A stretch of DNA of 64,000 nucleotides from Cyrtodaria siliqua (lineage: Eukaryota; Mollusca; Bivalvia; Adapedonta; Hiatellidae), in the NCBI GenBank assembly GCA_037043455.1, contig JAWPHD010001429.1, forward strand, positions 186,001-250,000, in the 5' to 3' direction. Of this stretch, positions 42,101-49,512 are shown in pieces (the stretch's first letter is position 1; the number at the start of each line of letters is the position of its first letter). Made by a program: the position numbers and the translations under genes. Under the pieces are notes generated by a model. That model saw only the letters and a program-made list of their open reading frames with translations. It had not been told where the DNA came from and searched no databases.

Positions 42101-45100
42101 ATTAATCGATTTGATCGAGCATCGGTCAGTTAAGCCTTTTTTTATGTTTAAAAAGATTACAATTTTTCATGATCTAGTTTATTCGGTTGTTGCAAACATG
42201 TACAAGAAAATGAAATAAGTTTTAATTTTGCAACAAGTAATTACATATATCTCTAAAGGGGTATCACATTGTATACTTAAAATAAATGTCTGGTCAGTTT
42301 TATTTAATTGCTTAATGACCAGAACGCTTGAGATGTCTTCATTATAGTTTGAAAAAGGCTTACACTGACAGGGGTCAACACTAACTTTTTTTTCAACTAG
42401 CCCAGTCGGGCTAGTAGCAGGCCTTTTTCCGCCCATTTTGGGAAAAAGACCCTGGGAAAATTTATGCCGTAAATTTTGCCCAATTGGGAAGAAATTTAAT
42501 CGCTTTACGCCTCAAATTGGGAATTTTCATAAGTTAGTTGTACATAAATATCAGGTTGTTTTAATTGCCTGGTTTCAATACATGATACATGATTTAAATA
42601 TTGTTATTTTTATAGTATTTCCTTGTAAACATTTCTATATTTGACCTGACTTTGTAAATATTTTGCAATAAAGCATTGAAACTACAACCGTGTTCTTTAT
42701 TTCTATATAACACATAAAAATTAATCCAAAAACTATAACAGTGTTCACTGTTAATCATCAACGTTAAATAAACATCAATAGCTTGAATTTAATTATTCAC
42801 AAAACGTTGTAGTTCCACGTCCTGTTATTATAAACAACCCCAAAACGAACGCGTTCCGTGATTGGGAAATATATTAGACTAAACCGCGTGACGTCATGAC
42901 TGTTGATATTTATTATTTCCGGTTTCAATTTGGGAGCGTCCTGGTAATATTTCAGCTGTTTTTCTTACGTTTCACGCACATACTGTAAATTTGATTTTGT
43001 AATGTTTAATTCCTTCTTAAATTCGTCCTCGTCCTGTGGACTAGGAAGGGGAATTTTATTTCAGAATTGGGAAAAAACAACTGTATTTGGCATTGGGAAT
43101 GGGTCCGATAGTCGGACCCGTGAGAATAGTAGAAAAAGGCCTGAGTAGATGCAGAACCTACTAGCCCTGACCCAAGTTTCATGTGCCCTGACCAAGTTAT
43201 ATTAAAATCTTTATATTTATTATGCAACTCGTTTGTTTCTTGTGTGGGAAGATGCGCAAATATGATTTATTCTAAATAGGCTTAATACTATATTTAATAA
43301 ACTGTTTTGGACTGATAATAGTATGATGCAATAAACAATAAAGCCATTGTATAGTTTCTTTTCTTTTACTCTGACCTCTCAAAATTAAAACAAAATCATA
43401 TTTAAAGTATGAACACTTGTGATTAACTTCTTGTTAATAGACTTAACATTGCTGGCTACCCCTTCATGCTTTACTGATACATGTACCTTTGAAATAAGTC
43501 ATATATAAAACAGGAAATGAAACATCTCTATGATAAAAAACAAACATCAGAAGAGAAAACTCTTCACGCCATTTTGGGAGAAATTTCCTCGTCCTTTTTT
43601 CTTTCTCATACAATTTCTTACTTTCCTCTTTCCCTTTCTGTTTCTTATATAAGGAATCCCCTCCTCCAGCAGTGAACCCAAACTTTAACAGCGACATATC
43701 TCTTGCATCTTGAAAGGGGAAATCAACATTGACAAATCGGCAAATGCGGTTGCCGTATGACAACAAAATGGAAATGAGTCACAAATGTCGCAATATTGTT
43801 TCACATAAAATAGGATCAGCTTTCAATTGAAATGTGCAAAATATCTAGCTAGCACTCGTTACAGGCGTATAATATCGTATGCATCAATTAGATATTAAAC
43901 GATGTGTCTAGACCTTTGACAATATTTTACGACATGTTAAAATCCACACAGAGTTAACTCCCTTTACAGTTAGTTCTATCGCTGCATGGAGAATGGAAAA
44001 CCCGCGTGTTATAAATAATTCGGGAAGCCGTCGCGCATGCCATCGCGCATGCGCATAACGTTAGGTGAATCTATATTGTAAAAACAAACTATGGCTTCAT
44101 CGTTTTTGTGAGAGTGAAACGTATTTTACACGCAGAACTAAATGGAATTTTAAAAGAACATTTCTTATGGGTAAATGTCCCGTTCTTATTGTACACGACC
44201 GGTCGGGCATGTTCCTGGGACATTCGCAAGCCCGGACCTATGTACAGGCAGTGAATGTCGTTCGGACGTGCCTTAGTGTCGAGCCCTGACTGATGTCTTA
44301 TGATGTCTGATGTCTTTTGGGAGGGCCCTTTTTGTGTCTTCTTTTCGAAGAAGAATGCGATACATAGGGATCACTTTGTCGTCCGTCACGAAAACTAATG
44401 TTGTCGGTGCAGTCTACAGCCTGTTGTCGATACAGCCTACAGCCTGTTGTCAGTACAGTCTACAGCCTGTTGTCGGTACAGTCTACATCCTGTTGTCGGT
44501 ACAGTCTACTGCCTGTTGTCGGTACAGTCTACTGCCTGTTGTCGGTACAGTCTACTGCCTGTTGTCGGTACAGTCTACTGCCTGTTGTCGGTACAGTCTA
44601 CTGCCTGTTGTCGATACAGTCTACATCCTGTTGTCTATACAGTCTACTGCCTGTTGTCGGTATAGTCTACTGCCTGTTGTCGATACAGTCTACTGCCTGT
44701 TGTCGATACAGTCTACTGCCTGTTGTCGATACAGTCTACTGCCTGTTGTCGATACAGTCTACATCCTGTTGTCAATACAGTCTACTGCCTGTTGTCGGTA
44801 CAGTCTACCGCCTGTTGTCGATACAGTCTACTGCCTGTTGTCGGTACAGTCTACATCCTGTTGTCGGTAGTCTACTGCCTGTTGTCGGTACAGTCTACTC
44901 CCTGTTGTCGGTACAGTCTACGGCCTGTTGTCGGTACAGTCTACGGCCTGTTGTAGGTACAGCCTACATCCTCTTTTCAGCACAGCCTACAGCCGGTTGT
45001 CAGTACAGCCTGTTGTCAGCACATCCTGTTTTCAATACAGCCCTGTGTTAATACATTCCTGTTGTAAGCACAGCCTATTAATTAGTACAGCCTGTTGTCA

Positions 45101-46656
45101 ATACAGCCTGTGAATTAATCCCTTCTTTGCTTGTTTTTTCCAGTGAAGACAGGAGATCGGATCGCCCAGTTGATCTGTGAAAAAATACATCTTCCAGAAC
45201 TAATGGAGGAAAAGGTAATGCTCCCCGCAAACACGCACACAAATTGTTTGATTTTTGTCATTAGGTCAGGGCATACGCAGCCCATTTAATAGCATGGTGA
45301 ACTTGGACTTCAGAGGACCTGTGTTTAAGCCTCGCCAGCGCCACAGTTTGCGTTGCTGATGTTCTTAGGCGCGACACTTTCTTTAGGCCTTCTTCATCAG
45401 ATAGTGATGTAAACATATTGAAGTTCTCCGAGTTGGTTAAAAAATCCATAGAATATGTTAGTAAGAGTAGGGCCAAATATAAAAATAGGTATGGTTCAGG
45501 TAACCCAACCGACCCTAAAACTTTTTATGCAAACATTAAAAAAAAAATATATATTTTTTGTTGACAATGCAAAAAAATCGAACTCAAGTTTTAGTAATTA
45601 ACATATTAAATTCATTATCAGAAAGAAAAAATTGTTTGATTTTTGTCGTTATTAGGACAGGGCTTACGCAGCCCATTTAATAGCATGGTGAACTTGGACT
45701 TCGGAGGACCTGTGTTCAAGCCTCGCCAGCGCCACAGTTTGCGTTGCTGATGTTCTTAGGCGCGACACTTTCTTTAGACCTTCTTCATCAGATAGTGATG
45801 TAAACATATTGAAGTTCTCCGAGTTGGTTAAAAAATTCATAGAATATGTTAGTAAGAGTAGGGCCAAATAAAAAAATAGGTGTGGTTCAGGTAACCCAAC
45901 CGACCCTAAAACTTTTTATGCAGACATTAAAAAAAAAATATATATATTTTTTGTTGACAATGCAAAAAAATCGAACTCCAGGTTTAGTAATTAACATATT
46001 AAATTCATTATCAGAACTGACATTATTGAGAAAGAAAAAAAAAAGCCTACCTACCTACCCTATTTTTTTTACTGGTGTTACCTGAACCACACCTATTTTT
46101 TGTGTGGCCTAGAGCAGCTTCCCAGATTCCTATGTATCCTTCCCCTCTCTATGGAGCAGTTCTACAAAAGCTTTAATGTGTAAATGATCCATTTTAATAA
46201 CAACGTTCAATTCCATAGACTGAGAAAAGAAAAATTTGGTTATTGGGAATAGAGTTGACGGTCTACAATAAATGTCACCTTTATTACTTTCGATTGTTTG
46301 AATCGTGTTTTACGTACATTTTTTTTAGCACGTTTTAGGCCATATATGGCCATCAAATTGTTTTGTGGTAGAGGCAGACCACCCCAATTTTCCAAGGTAG
46401 AACCAGTATTGTATACGTCCTGTCATCTGTAAGAATTAACACTTTCTCACAAGTTGATCTTCCAGTAGGATTCGAACCCGCAACATTGAAATGCGAGAAG
46501 GTTTGCAACGCAATGTCATAAATCCCCTGACCAAGTAGAGGCCTTTGTTACTAAAGAGATGGATAGTTTGTATATATTACTATGTACATGTACTTACAGA
46601 GCCTGGATGAAACTGATCGAGGAAGTGGAGGGTTTGGATCAACTGGCACAAACTAA
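23972..46656 (+). CDS. DUT: dUTP pyrophosphatase (dUTPase), 6 exons, complete
   Basis: Hydrolyses dUTP to dUMP and pyrophosphate, keeping uracil out of DNA and feeding thymidylate synthesis; the family acts as a trimer. Exons 23972-24138, 33315-33406, 36018-36062, 41900-41974, 45144-45214 and 46600-46656 join in frame to 168 residues plus TAA, close to the usual animal nuclear form. All five motifs are present: AAGYDLYSA (exon 1/2), PRSGLA (exon 3), [12 protein letters not shown] (exon 4), GDRIAQLI (exon 5) and the glycine-rich C-terminal RGSGGFGST (exon 6). The catalytic-type Asp and Tyr in motif III are retained. The first ~25 residues are a non-conserved extension with no clear mitochondrial signal. 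Intron 3 uses a GC donor. The introns (1.4-9.2 kb) are filled with repeats, including an antisense LINE. An E2F-like cluster lies just upstream. Confidence 0.97.
24139..25063. other. DUT intron 1, left part
   Basis: A poly-T run at about 24501-24522. From about 24880 it holds tandem ~100-bp units (AAGAAATGTGGTTGCCATGGTAACAAAAC ... ACTCAAGAACAG) into which the LINE is inserted at GCCATG|GTAACA. No exon. Confidence 0.45.
25249..29603 (-). pseudogene. LINE ORF2 (endonuclease-reverse transcriptase), broken by a 1-nt indel and a MITE
   Basis: Open from 29603, overlapping the ORF1 end by 46 nt, with no ATG before 29387, so ORF2 may be reached by frameshift or reinitiation. The endonuclease domain shows SYNCKN, QEHW, GGVAVMW, GGDFNE and a terminal SDHYLI motif. 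The reverse transcriptase shows [34 protein letters not shown] and CADD in place of the usual Y/FADD. A C-terminal C-x2-C-x(8)-H-x4-C zinc knuckle (CKLC...HFILQC) follows. The frame breaks at a run of eight Gs (about 27547-27554, one base extra) and then by the MITE at 26699-27498; with both discounted the frame is continuous to the stop at 25249. Confidence 0.88.
26699..27498. mobile_element. 800-bp hAT-like MITE inserted in the LINE reverse transcriptase
   Basis: Perfect 17-bp terminal inverted repeats CAGTGTTCGACACTAAC ... GTTAGTGTCGAACACTG, flanked by the 5-bp duplication GTATA (26694-26698 and 27499-27503). Subterminal DNA is rich in CTAGCCCG motifs in both orientations. No transposase frame. 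CAG...CTG ends with a 5-bp duplication fit the hAT5-type group. Confidence 0.92.
29558..31699 (-). CDS. LINE ORF1 protein with PHD-like zinc fingers and coiled coil
   Basis: The start is chosen at 31699 (CCAAGATGGCGGCG, a good initiation context, protein starting MAAPRRQ) rather than the Met 31 codons upstream. The protein is about 713 residues and intact. Two cysteine-histidine clusters follow the N-terminal third: the first C-x2-C...C-x(4)-H-WIHYSC...C-x2-C is PHD-finger-like, the second CSHC...[12 protein letters not shown]...CFSC is similar. A charged coiled coil follows ([16 protein letters not shown] region), then a Gln/Ser/Thr-rich tail. ORF1 proteins of this kind bind nucleic acid in the LINE particle; PHD-type ORF1s are known in CR1-group elements. 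Its stop overlaps the start region of ORF2. Confidence 0.88.
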   Translation of the reverse strand: MAAPRRQLQSEKFIAQTSSTAIPNISPNTSTVQQTLLSSNQRDYSLNIDKSLAKKLTATKRQKFMQYTEKNGGTVGEADAVTFELMKHATVVYFRQYHPDRESVHINESKDKKGAIVQLTIKVTICKSDENLSYTINLYTTTSRIMVNGKGAKYFFQEDIHEIHRIIESVKVDGKSVNIEELNDLLKSELQNVSHVQTTVNSQKTTTNHENGEQPMRVISDTENDIKCKKCKRKCKTKSAWCESGTHWIHYSCDKLSKEDIQQIENDKNTPYSCKLCQESRTVFSPQTNTNKRSILYIPESPTQSSVSIAGSILIEEIETSHDICSHCETNIVTDSVACETCHIIFHEKCTTAKDEQHNCFSCEAKEMIQTPTTTSSNEEIIISESLSEETIVKQCHPETIEPEAQLNHNNTRVGSDNDKHIKSSQLRQKENNLKKREEDLKYKEKIIADMKKDRVNLESGIYRLEAKNNELEQTITTLKRKIDFMESTNKNVQNETVNQQQQPQSASCFEKMQEKVSNFLLKQIDRQLEALDHSFAKPQKTYMCNNTNTLTISTQTENVQKQDYEIPPFVTNEPSTFFNNLKTCTPSVPDTPDQRQQTRQVGNLIEIQPTPTHSEHEQLLPVLNGYYVDTNTSDSNNRYYTGIPLSYTSQTNICMSTQSNNNNDYTTKINSGTSQSEEPSDPTTPNLPNEPVHSTSAKPSFLGQAEIYHHKR
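31858..32023 (-). mobile_element. SINE-A copy, antisense, 5'-truncated, in LINE flank
   Basis: Same body as 63582-63905 in reverse (TTGTTTAACGGCTCATCAAC ... GGAAGGATACATAGGGATC ... ATTCCTATGGTTATTTAACG). Flanked by TCAAGAA at 31851-31857 and 32024-32030, a target-site duplication. Confidence 0.85.
32031..32990. other. DUT intron 1, right part, no gene recognised
   Basis: Continuation of the local ~100-bp repeat to about 32170, then AT-rich DNA. A reverse box B-like stretch (GATTTGAACCCAGGA) near 32650 may be a decayed SINE. Confidence 0.35.
32995..33245 (+). repeat. Dispersed ~250-bp repeat just upstream of DUT exon 2
   Basis: Inverted relative of 18415-18670, containing the foldback TTTCATACCCCTTCC ... 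GGTATGAAA. Ends about 70 bp before exon 2. Confidence 0.65.
33315..33406 (+). CDS. DUT: DUT exon 2
   Basis: 92 nt between acceptor TTTCAG and donor GTGAGT. It encodes (S)[18 protein letters not shown], then [12 protein letters not shown](G), the strand segment between motifs I and II. Phase 2 in, phase 1 out, matching its neighbours. Confidence 0.96.
33407..33850. other. DUT intron 2, no gene recognised
   Basis: Unique-looking AT-rich intronic sequence after exon 2. Confidence 0.35.
33852..35815 (-). repeat. 320-bp satellite-like element, antisense, both ends present
   Basis: Opposite orientation to 1-3976. Starts with TTTGATCAGAGATCAGCAGAG and ends CAGTAGAGCTTCAAGGTCATTGACCTCTTT. Interrupted by the MITE at 34712-35258. 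The terminal AGGTCATTGACCT is a perfect inverted repeat of AGGTCA with one spacer base. Confidence 0.8.
34712..35258. mobile_element. 547-bp CAG-ended MITE with 5-bp duplication
   Basis: 16-bp perfect inverted ends CAGTGTTTTTTTTATG ... CATAAAAAAAACACTG, flanked by TCCTT (34707-34711, 35259-35263). Inserted in the 320-bp repeat; its interior contains a fragment of that same repeat in the other orientation and a foldback (about 34860-34930). Confidence 0.88.
35825..35960. mobile_element. CTAGCCCG-rich MITE remnant
   Basis: CTAGCCCGAATTC, ACTAGCCCGAATGAC and GGCCCGGGCTTCAGGCTAG resemble the subterminal motifs of 26699-27498; ends are not clear. Confidence 0.4.
36018..36062 (+). CDS. DUT: DUT exon 3 (motif II), followed by a GC donor
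   Basis: 45 nt from acceptor TTTCAG. It encodes (A)[14 protein letters not shown](A), with the motif II Arg-Ser that contacts phosphate. The exon ends GGAG and is followed by GCAAGT, a GC-AG intron with an otherwise perfect donor. Both neighbouring phases fit this border, and no GT at the right phase is nearby. Confidence 0.95.
36163..36467. mobile_element. ~305-bp Harbinger-like MITE in DUT intron 3
   Basis: Inverted ends GGCCTAAAAAAAAAGTGTGTTTCTGG ... CCGGAAACACACATGTTTTTTTATTAGGCC are flanked by CTA on both sides, a 3-bp duplication. It starts 100 bp after exon 3. No coding capacity. Confidence 0.75.
36915..37625 (+). repeat. Dispersed repeat (TTGTTGATTGCC family)
   Basis: Starts CCGCTTTCACAAAGTG and includes CACCCATTGTTGATTGCCTAAT; split by the palindrome at 37400-37529 and, at its end, by the MITE at 37634-39061, continuing to about 39105. 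Confidence 0.6.
37400..37529. mobile_element. Foldback with 39-bp near-perfect arms
   Basis: GGGTTTGTTACTGACCCC... (37400-37438) pairs with its inverted copy at 37491-37529 with one mismatch, across a 52-bp loop. Confidence 0.65.
37634..39061. mobile_element. 1.43-kb CAG-ended hAT-like element, non-autonomous
   Basis: 15-bp inverted ends CAGGGCTGTACAAAT ... ATTTGTACAGCCCTG; flanks AGCGG (37629-37633) and AGCAG (39062-39066), a 5-bp duplication with one change. Many ACTAGTCCC motifs near both ends. A short open frame at 38078-38287 shows no transposase similarity. Confidence 0.85.
39345..40925 (-). repeat. Complete 320-bp satellite-like element, antisense, in DUT intron 3
   Basis: Starts TTTAGCTCAACTGATCAGAGATCAGCGG, then (CCGTCTGT)n, about five 320-bp units, and ends CAGTAGAGCTTCAAGGTCATTGACCTCTTG. 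It is the best copy for defining both ends of this family. Confidence 0.88.
41090..41430 (+). repeat. Tandem ~150-bp repeat (TCAAGGTCA...AATAACTT)
   Basis: Three copies of AAGGTCACTGTTACTAAAA-TAGAAAAACTGTTTCC...CAATAACTT...GAGATATTGGC...GGATAGGTAGCTTATA; a further partial copy lies at about 39105-39200. Confidence 0.65.
41640..41830 (+). repeat. Dispersed repeat (TTGTTGATTGCC family)
   Basis: CTTGCATTCCTTAAACAGTTTTGAATGG ... ACATCACCCATTGTTGATTGCCC ... GACTTAGAATTTAAGCGG, ending just before DUT exon 4. Confidence 0.6.
41900..41974 (+). CDS. DUT: DUT exon 4 (motif III)
   Basis: 75 nt between acceptor TTTCAG and donor GTAACA. It encodes (A)[18 protein letters not shown] and GENDFD. Motif III includes the catalytic Asp and the Tyr that discriminates against ribose. 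Confidence 0.96.
42418..43143. mobile_element. 726-bp CAG-ended MITE nested in an older MITE
   Basis: Inverted ends CAGGCCTTTTTC ... GAAAAAGGCCTG flanked by AGTAG (42413-42417, 43144-43148). The host sequence (from about 42369) begins CAGGGGTCAACACTAAC, a relative of the 26699-27498 terminal repeat, and continues after 43148 with CTACTAGCCCTG. Confidence 0.82.
43149..44330. other. DUT intron 4, no gene recognised
   Basis: AT-rich with CATCGCGCATGCG-type palindromic CpG stretch near 44030-44055. Open frames at 43464-43766 and 44065-44289 lack recognisable domains. Confidence 0.35.
44345..44390 (+). repeat. Head of dispersed element at minisatellite edge
   Basis: GCGATACATAGGGATCACTTTGTCGTCCGTCAC matches the head of 58905-59160 and the reverse of the end at about 9860-9890. 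The 23-bp minisatellite begins immediately after. Confidence 0.5.
44395..45113. repeat. 23-bp minisatellite abutting DUT exon 5
   Basis: About 30 copies of TACAGTCTACTGCCTGTTGTCGG with GGT/GAT and CTG/ATC variants; the last units are degenerate. It ends about 30 bp before the exon 5 acceptor. Open in all three plus frames because 23 is not a multiple of three. Confidence 0.95.
45144..45214 (+). CDS. DUT: DUT exon 5 (motif IV)
   Basis: 71 nt between acceptor TTCCAG and donor GTAATG. It encodes (V)[16 protein letters not shown] and PELMEEK, containing motif [11 protein letters not shown] 23-bp minisatellite (44395-45113) ends about 30 bp upstream of the exon. Confidence 0.96.
45242..46020. repeat. 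Tandem duplication, two ~389-bp copies (DUT intron 5)
   Basis: GCAGCCCATTTAATAGCATGG at about 45278 and 45669 and all neighbouring sequence are repeated. Each copy has a box B-like GTGTT(T/C)AAGCCTCGCC, so a SINE-like segment is included. Confidence 0.8.
45865..46109. mobile_element. Harbinger-like MITE at end of tandem duplication
   Basis: Inverted ends GGCCAAATAAAAAAATAGGTGTGG ... CCACACCTATTTTTTGTGTGGCC flanked by TAG on both sides. The first duplicate (from about 45470) holds only its left part. SINE-A tail remnant follows (about 46112-46150). Confidence 0.7.
46440..46545 (-). mobile_element. SINE head remnant, antisense
   Basis: Complement of box B GCGGGTTCGAATCCTAC at about 46445-46470; box A is degenerate. 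55 bp upstream of DUT exon 6. Confidence 0.4.
46600..46656 (+). CDS. DUT: DUT exon 6 (motif V and stop)
   Basis: 57 nt from acceptor TTACAG to TAA at 46654-46656. It encodes [18 protein letters not shown]. The glycine-rich motif V closes over the active site in dUTPases. Sequence around the stop codon is repeated in tandem immediately downstream. Confidence 0.96.
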   Translation, partial: SLDETDRGSGGFGSTGTN

Positions 46657-47790
46657 CTGGCAACAACGTGAACAAACTAACTGGCAAAAATGCGAACAAA
46701 CTTCTAAATCAGGGACCAGCTGACATACTAACTGGCAACAACGTGATCATTTATTCGGGGGGAACATTGGACATAAACTGGGAATAACATTCACAAACTC
46801 CTAAATCGGAACAAGATCAACGTTAACCAATCGAGAGCAATGCACAAACTCCTAATTTGGGGAAGAACCAAAATAAACTAAGCAAGAACAGCCAACAAAA
46901 TCTACGGTAACCAGAGACTACCAAATTTGTACTTGAGTGACCAAAATGATTCTAATTTATTTAACAAGCCGAAGAATTTGTAATGTCAGGGATTTTTTTA
47001 ACCTATTTAGGTGGGGCCGAAATTCGGTCTCTTCCCATTTGCAAAAGCCTCTATTTTTCCCCAATTCTGGGGTAACAAGGAAGTGTCGTCATATCTGACA
47101 ATGAGAAACTTCAGTCTTCCTGTTGTAGATATGTATGATTGTCTGAAACTTGCGGAAAGCAAGATGAGTCTTCTTTCTGACTGATGTGTTCAAACATTTT
47201 TTTTATACCCCCACTTTCACAAAGTGTTTTTGGAATCACATCTGCAACATCGCGCAACACATTTTTATTACTAACTTGCATTCCTCAAACAGTTTTGAAT
47301 GGGTTGTTCCCAAACTTCATACACACATAACAACTGATGACCTTATGTCACCCTACATGCCCATTGTTGATTGCCTAATTTATTACAGAATTACGGCCCT
47401 TTGTTTGACTTAGAATTTAAGCGGGGTTTTCATAACTTTCAGTGATAGGTCTAGTTTGTTCAGCTTTGAATAGTTTAATGGATGAAAACTTTTTCATATA
47501 ATTAAAGAAGACATCTCATTTGCTCTCGTTCTATTTAAATATTTTTTCAGATTGAATACTTTATTATTACATAACAATTTATGTTTTCTTGTAAATGCAT
47601 TTATAGTTGTATAACTTTGTATATCTTGTATAACTCCAGTTTGTTTTCAAACTGATGTTTTATTTTGATGTAATATGTATGTTTTGTACTTCAGAGCTAT
47701 GGAGTTGATGCTATGTTACTTTGTGTTTTCTATTTTTTCTATTGCATAATTTACCGGGTTCTTTAAATAAAAGCAGTTATTAACTATTAA
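46657..47790 (+). other. Probable DUT 3' UTR and downstream repeat
   Basis: The first ~150 bp repeat the sequence around the DUT stop codon (AACAAACTAACTGGCAA-type units). A dispersed repeat follows from about 47190 to 47460, then unique-looking AT-rich DNA. An AATAAA at 47766-47771 is a candidate polyadenylation signal, but it lies in sequence duplicated at about 54545, so its use for DUT is uncertain. No coding exon was recognised. Confidence 0.4.
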
Positions 47791-49440
47791 GGGAATATAT
47801 ACACTGACCATTTGAACTTTTGAAAAATGGGGGATTTTAAAAAAAACGGGGAATATGTGAAAACACTAACTGACAGATACCTTTTAAATTTGCCGTACAT
47901 GTGACTGTAAATAGCAATTTTACAAATTTTAAAACTAACGAAAATGTCTGCAATGGCAAGGCAAAACAAGCATGTCCTAAATTTATTTTCGTCTAAATTA
48001 TTCCATACTATCTGAAATCGAGTGATGTCAGCATGCCATGTGATACCTAGTGCCACCTAACCCGGGAATACACACATAACAGTAACTCTGCTACGATTTA
48101 CATGCTTAGTCTACTAGGTCATCTGCGACGCTTGCTTGTTTTCAAGACAAACGTTTGTATTTACAATCAATCGTACAAGATGATCAAGACTAGCTCTGAT
48201 AAACAATAATCCGAATTTGTCTCCATTTAGTTAAAATTTACGGATTACGATGTCGCATGCATATTTGTCACAAATTGAATTGTTTTTTGTACGTTTTTAC
48301 GCATGATCAGCGCTCATGATGTTTAAAAAAAAAAAGCGCGATCTCTTAGAAAATGTCACGATCGCGCGTCCTAGAATAGACACTGCTTAGTTGCTATCTC
48401 GATGTGACTTAGTATGAGGTAAACACTTGGTATGATTTAGATTAGACTTAGTATGATTGTAAACAGGAGATAAAAACGCATTTCTTCATTTTATATTGTT
48501 AATCTTAAGAACTCGTACAGATGAAGGAAGCGGCTAACCCCTGGAACATGTTTATGATATTTCACAAGAATGGAATAAGTGGTTTCGGAGGAGATGTTGT
48601 TTGAAATTTCCTTAAATAGTGCTTTTTTTATTGTAATCCTGCTTGTTCTAGTGAAAAGAGAGTATAATTATAAAGTCGCAAGTACTTGTCGAAAAAATGG
48701 AGTGTTAACAAGAGAATTTGCAGCAACTCTGCAGTTAGGTGATAGGGTTCTAGGCCCATTCTGCATATTTTTATCTAGATGTAAATGGAGTGAGTTTGGA
48801 ATGTTCGTTCTATAACCTTTGAGTTGGTGCCGCGTAACCCTCCAATTCAATTCCATTAAGTACTTGTAAATAGCATCATGTTGACGGCTCTGTAGAGAAG
48901 ATACCACTGATTGTGTTCAACCTTTTTGTGTATAAAGTTTTGTCGAATTTGTTATTATTCAACGATGTGTTCAACCTTTGTGTATAAAGTTTTGTCGAAT
49001 TTGTTATTATGCAACGATGTGTTCAGCCTTTCTGTATAAATTTTGTCGAATTTGTTACTATGCAATCAACGATGTGTTCAGCCTTTGTGTATAAAGTTTT
49101 GTCGAATTTGTTATTATGCAACGATGTGTTCAGCCTTTCTGTATAAATTTTGTCGAATTTGTTACTATGCAATCATGTGTTCAACCTTTCGTGTATAAAG
49201 TTTTGTTGAATTTGTTATTATTCAGCCATTTGTTCAACCATTTTTGGTGCATTAATTTTTACTGCACCTTTATACCACTGTGTTCAATGCTTATTGGTAG
49301 CCGGGGTAGAATACAACCACTGCAATCTCACAAACACACTGCCACATGCAGAGGGGTCCGAACCCGCCATTCATATTCATTTTATCATTTTTTAACATGC
49401 TCATTGTCATGACACCGCGTATGAAACATGGCTCTATCGT
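47190..49440 (+). repeat. Segmental duplication copy 1
   Basis: 47190-47800 matches 53970-54600 and 48390-49440 matches about 54770-56700 with small indels, including GAGCTATGGAGTTGATGCTATG and the AATAAAAGCAG end. 47800-48390 has no counterpart. It includes five or six ~52-bp units (GTGTATAAAGTTTTGTCGAATTTGTTATTATGCAACGAT) at 48905-49215. No exon. Confidence 0.7.
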
Positions 49441-49512
49441 AAATGGATTGCCCTGTGTGGTTCCGGGGGCCCCGTTTGGTTACGGTCAGGTAACAGGAAA
49501 CAAACCTTTTTT

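Noticed and set aside
44310..45051. Tyr/Cys-rich repeat proteins in three plus-strand frames
   Set aside because: A 23-bp repeat without stop codons gives all frames; no gene signals.
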